A stretch of DNA of 58,271 bases from JAWKNZ01 sp041391425 (GTDB lineage Bacteria; Bdellovibrionota_B; Oligoflexia; Oligoflexales; JAWKNZ01), in NCBI GenBank assembly GCA_041391425.1, contig JAWKNZ010000020.1, forward strand, positions 1-58,271, read 5' to 3'. Within the stretch, counting starts at the first letter, position 1; the number at the start of each line of letters is the position of its first letter. The notes under the pieces are model-generated. The model saw only the letters and a list, made by a program, of their open reading frames with translations. It was not told where the DNA came from and ran no database searches. Of this stretch, positions 56,107-58,271 are shown in pieces. The position numbers and the translations under genes are program-made.

Positions 56107-57013
56107 TCAAGTGATATCTAAAGTTCCTTTCGATTTAATAAAGTCTTTTAATTTTTTTAGAATATTTGCCTCTAATTGCCGTGCTCTTTCTCGAGTAATT
56201 TGATACTTGTCTCCGATTTCCTGCAAAGTCATCGGATCTTCTGCAAGAACCCTATTTTCTAATACATCAAGATCTCGCTCTTTAAGTGTTTCTTTAAACT
56301 CACCAAGATGGAGTTTGAAGACATACTTTGTTTGCTCATCAACTAACAGATCATCAATACTTACTTGTGAGTCATCTTCAAGTAAATCTAAATGAGTGGA
56401 CTTAGTGGTTGCAGAATTATCTCCGCCGATCGGACTATCTAAAGAAATGTCTGAAGAATTCAATCTTTTTTGCATTTCAACCACGTCTTTTTCTGAAACA
56501 TCTAAGGTTTCAGCAGAGCAGCTTCGGATCAACTTCTTCATACTGTCGCAATAACCGTTCAGTCTCTTTACGCAAGTTATAATATAGCTTTCTTTGAGCG
56601 GCGGTGGTGGCGATTTTTACCTGTCCATGATTGTCCATAAGATATTTAAGAATAAACGCTCTTATCCACCAAGCTGAATAACTAGATAATTTAACACCCT
56701 TATATGGATTGTAGCGTTTCACTGCTTGCATTAGACCATAATTTCCCTCCTGAATTAAATCCAAAAGGTTGAATTGCGCCCGCCTAAAATCATTTGCAAT
56801 TTTGACAACAAGGCGCAAATTTGCAGTTATCAAACGATGGGCAGCATGAACATCGCCATCCTCAAAATGCTTCACGGCTAATTCATATTCTTCCTCTGGC
56901 TTTAGAAGTGGATACTTGGCGATCTCTTGAAGATAAAGCTGAAGAGGTGATAGAGTAACTAAGTCTTTATTACTCGATGGGATATTTCCTGATGGCACTG
57001 GAACTTTTGTCAA
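56107..57013 (-). CDS. rpoH: RpoH-like (sigma-32 family) sigma factor, frameshifted
   Basis: About 300 residues when two frames are joined. The first frame (57013-56510) has region 1.2/2 LQLYLQEIAKYPLLKPEEEY, NLRLVVKIANDFRR, LLDLIQEGNYGLMQAVKRYN, and SAWWIRAFILKYLMDNHGQV, then AAQRKLYYNLRKE, the RpoH-box QRKL(F/Y)xNLRK. The +1 frame (to 56107) has AETLDVSEKDVVEMQKRL and region 4 MTLQEIGDKYQITRERARQL. The break is at CTGCTCTGCTGAAACC near 56516-56530, where one extra T (or a CT duplication) separates DPKLL from AETLDVSE. It would direct heat-shock-type promoters; delta lineages carry several such factors. Confidence 0.88.
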
Positions 57014-57142
57014 TGATTAAAGTACCTTTATATTTGTAATATCAATAACTTATAAATTTAACGCCAATTAAACTTCAGCCTACAGTTTAATTTGTTTTTA
57101 TGATATCCCCTACGATACATTTTTAACTAATGAGAACCTGAT

Positions 57143-58075
57143 ATGGCCGGAATTGGTATCATAACAAATCCATACTCAAAATTAAACAAGCGAAACCCGC
57201 GTAGGCAAGAACTGCTGGGATATGTTGCAGGGCAAAACGGCCGTCTGGAAATTACTAATAGTCTCGAAGATTTAAACAGAGTAGCACGAGAATTTCGCGA
57301 TCAGGATATTAGTGTTTTAGCTATCAATGGGGGTGATGGAACCATAAGCCGAACCCTCACTGCCATTATCAATGCCTATGGCGATAAACCTTTACCGAAG
57401 GTTGTCATCCTCCGTGGTGGCACAGTTAACGTACTTGCGACAAATTTAGGAGTTAAGGGAAGCCCCGAGCACATCCTATTTCGACTTATGGAAGCCCATT
57501 CAACAGGCCAGTATAAAGATAGGGTACGTTTATACACACTAAAGATTGAGGGTGAATACGGTTTTCTCTTTGGTAATGGATCATGTTTCTCTTTTCTCGA
57601 AGAATTTTATCGAAACAAAACTAACCTATTCGGCTCCGTTACCCTCCTTTTAAAAGTGATCGCCTCTAGGCTTTTTAATCGGAGCTTATATGATCGATTA
57701 ATATATCAAGATAAGATGACACTTGAGTTCAAAGGCAAGCCCGCATATGAGCACCAAAGTTGCGCGGTTTTTTGCTCGACAGTTGAAAAAATGCCCCTTG
57801 GTATTAAGCTATTTTGGCAAAATGCTGAAAAAAGCAGAATACTACAGGTTATTAGCGCAATAACAGATCCATTGAAAGCATGGTATACATTACCTTTATC
57901 AATACTACTACGCCCGAGAGAATCCGATAGTGCTAAGATCAGTCAAACTGGCACCGATCTTGTTGTTACTTCAGAGAAATCAGCTAATTACACCTTAGAT
58001 GGAGAGCTTTTTTATCCAAGCAGTAAACAAGTTCACATCACTTTGGGGCCAAAGATAGAATTTTTGATAGTTTAG
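57143..58075 (+). CDS. Diacylglycerol kinase-family lipid kinase
   Basis: 310 residues. GIITNPYSKLNKRNPR, then VLAINGGDGTISRTLTAI (GGDGT at 63-67, the ATP-binding signature of the DAGK catalytic domain), then VVILRGGTVNVLATNLGV (usually PxGTxNxxA; here RGGTVNVLA). Late beta-sandwich segments include VVTSEKSANYTLDGELFYPS. Members of the YegS/BmrU group phosphorylate diacylglycerol, sphingoid or related lipids at the inner face of the membrane. The residue before GT is Gly rather than Leu or Pro, within known variation. A family B element begins 86 bp downstream. Confidence 0.85.
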   Translation: MAGIGIITNPYSKLNKRNPRRQELLGYVAGQNGRLEITNSLEDLNRVAREFRDQDISVLAINGGDGTISRTLTAIINAYGDKPLPKVVILRGGTVNVLATNLGVKGSPEHILFRLMEAHSTGQYKDRVRLYTLKIEGEYGFLFGNGSCFSFLEEFYRNKTNLFGSVTLLLKVIASRLFNRSLYDRLIYQDKMTLEFKGKPAYEHQSCAVFCSTVEKMPLGIKLFWQNAEKSRILQVISAITDPLKAWYTLPLSILLRPRESDSAKISQTGTDLVVTSEKSANYTLDGELFYPSSKQVHITLGPKIEFLIV

Positions 58076-58160
58076 TATTGATAGATGCGAAAACCCTCCC
58101 CTCAGGTTAAAATAATATAAAAGCAATTTTTTAAGACTTTATCGGCAGCTTATAATATAA

Positions 58161-58271
58161 CTGGGATCTGAAATTTTTTGAAAAACTGTAGTATTTTCAC
58201 CGGACTCGAAGTTCGCTCAGGTGCTAGGCGCGAGGAGGTGGGAAACCGCAGTGTACATGTTGGTACATGAG
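58161..58271 (+). repeat. Palindromic miniature element, family B copy 3 (cut by window end)
   Basis: Starts CTGGGATCTG (second base differs from copies 1 and 2) and matches copy 1 through 111 visible bases with two differences by eye, including GTGTACATGTTGGTACATGAG at the very end. The right end and target duplication lie outside the window. Same orientation relative to the upstream gene as copies 1 and 2. Confidence 0.88.

Noticed and set aside
1..58271. CRISPR array
   Set aside because: No direct repeats with regular unique spacers were found. All repeats seen are palindromic elements with target duplications.
1..58271. tRNA or rRNA genes
   Set aside because: I saw no cloverleaf with GTTC-type T loop and CCA-adjacent acceptor, and no conserved rRNA blocks, in the intergenic regions read by eye.

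Overview
The window is AT-rich bacterial chromosome. The envelope is clearly Gram-negative: lipoproteins, outer-membrane barrels, YajC/SecA, and TolQ/ExbD-type proteins. Several traits point to the old 'delta' lineages (Myxococcota or Bdellovibrionota/Oligoflexia). These are a TolQ-ExbD-ExbD-AgmX/PglI-type cluster, an FHA/HD-GYP regulator, RNase J, a B-type succinate dehydrogenase with one cytochrome b subunit, and a RpoH-like sigma factor. The taxon is inferred from gene content only. Decaying genes, IS remnants and several small palindromic transposable elements suggest a genome under reductive or host-associated drift. Some single-base frameshifts could instead be sequence errors.

Layout. 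1-2469 (minus): 3'-truncated MgtE and a predicted aminopeptidase lipoprotein. 2504-6458: accessory and decayed, with an integrase remnant, a nucleotidyltransferase/CopG-like toxin-antitoxin pair, an IS5-like remnant, a shattered sterol-desaturase-like gene and a shattered secreted-protein gene. 6691-11069: LysR regulator, frameshifted secreted protein, FAD-dependent glycerol-3-phosphate dehydrogenase and a PilZ protein. 11309-17581: beta-oxidation operon (thiolase, FadJ-like multienzyme) overlapping a gene that joins a catalytically dead M1-peptidase-like domain to a probable outer-membrane barrel. 17649-22619: an intact IS, a prepilin-like protein without Glu5, a lipobox-bearing S26 peptidase, a palindromic element, a small secreted protein and decayed sequence.

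22620-32936 (plus): FHA/HD-GYP, TolQ-ExbD-ExbD-AgmX, RNase J, a nucleosidase-like protein, a NUDIX hydrolase, a PP2C phosphatase and a LytM (M23) peptidase, then secA, a DUF454 protein and an acidic single-TM protein. 37720-46719 (minus): one tightly spaced string of sdhC-A-B, purS-Q-L-F and rph. 47021-52731 (minus): lipoprotein, double-domain M16 peptidase, outer-membrane protein, YajC, ICMT-like methyltransferase. 53181-58075: c-type-cytochrome-like lipoprotein, UvrD/PcrA-type helicase, RpoH-like sigma factor, diacylglycerol-kinase-like protein.

The most unusual signal is in the non-coding repeats. There are three families of miniature palindromic elements with recognisable target-site duplications: CTAG/TA, 6 bp and 8 bp. 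Two families have unrelated ends but carry the same central core, GTGTAC-N5/6-GTACAT(T)GAGGA, in the loop of different stems. The third carries a nested GAGTGAAACGAAGGATCT hairpin that is missing from its second copy.
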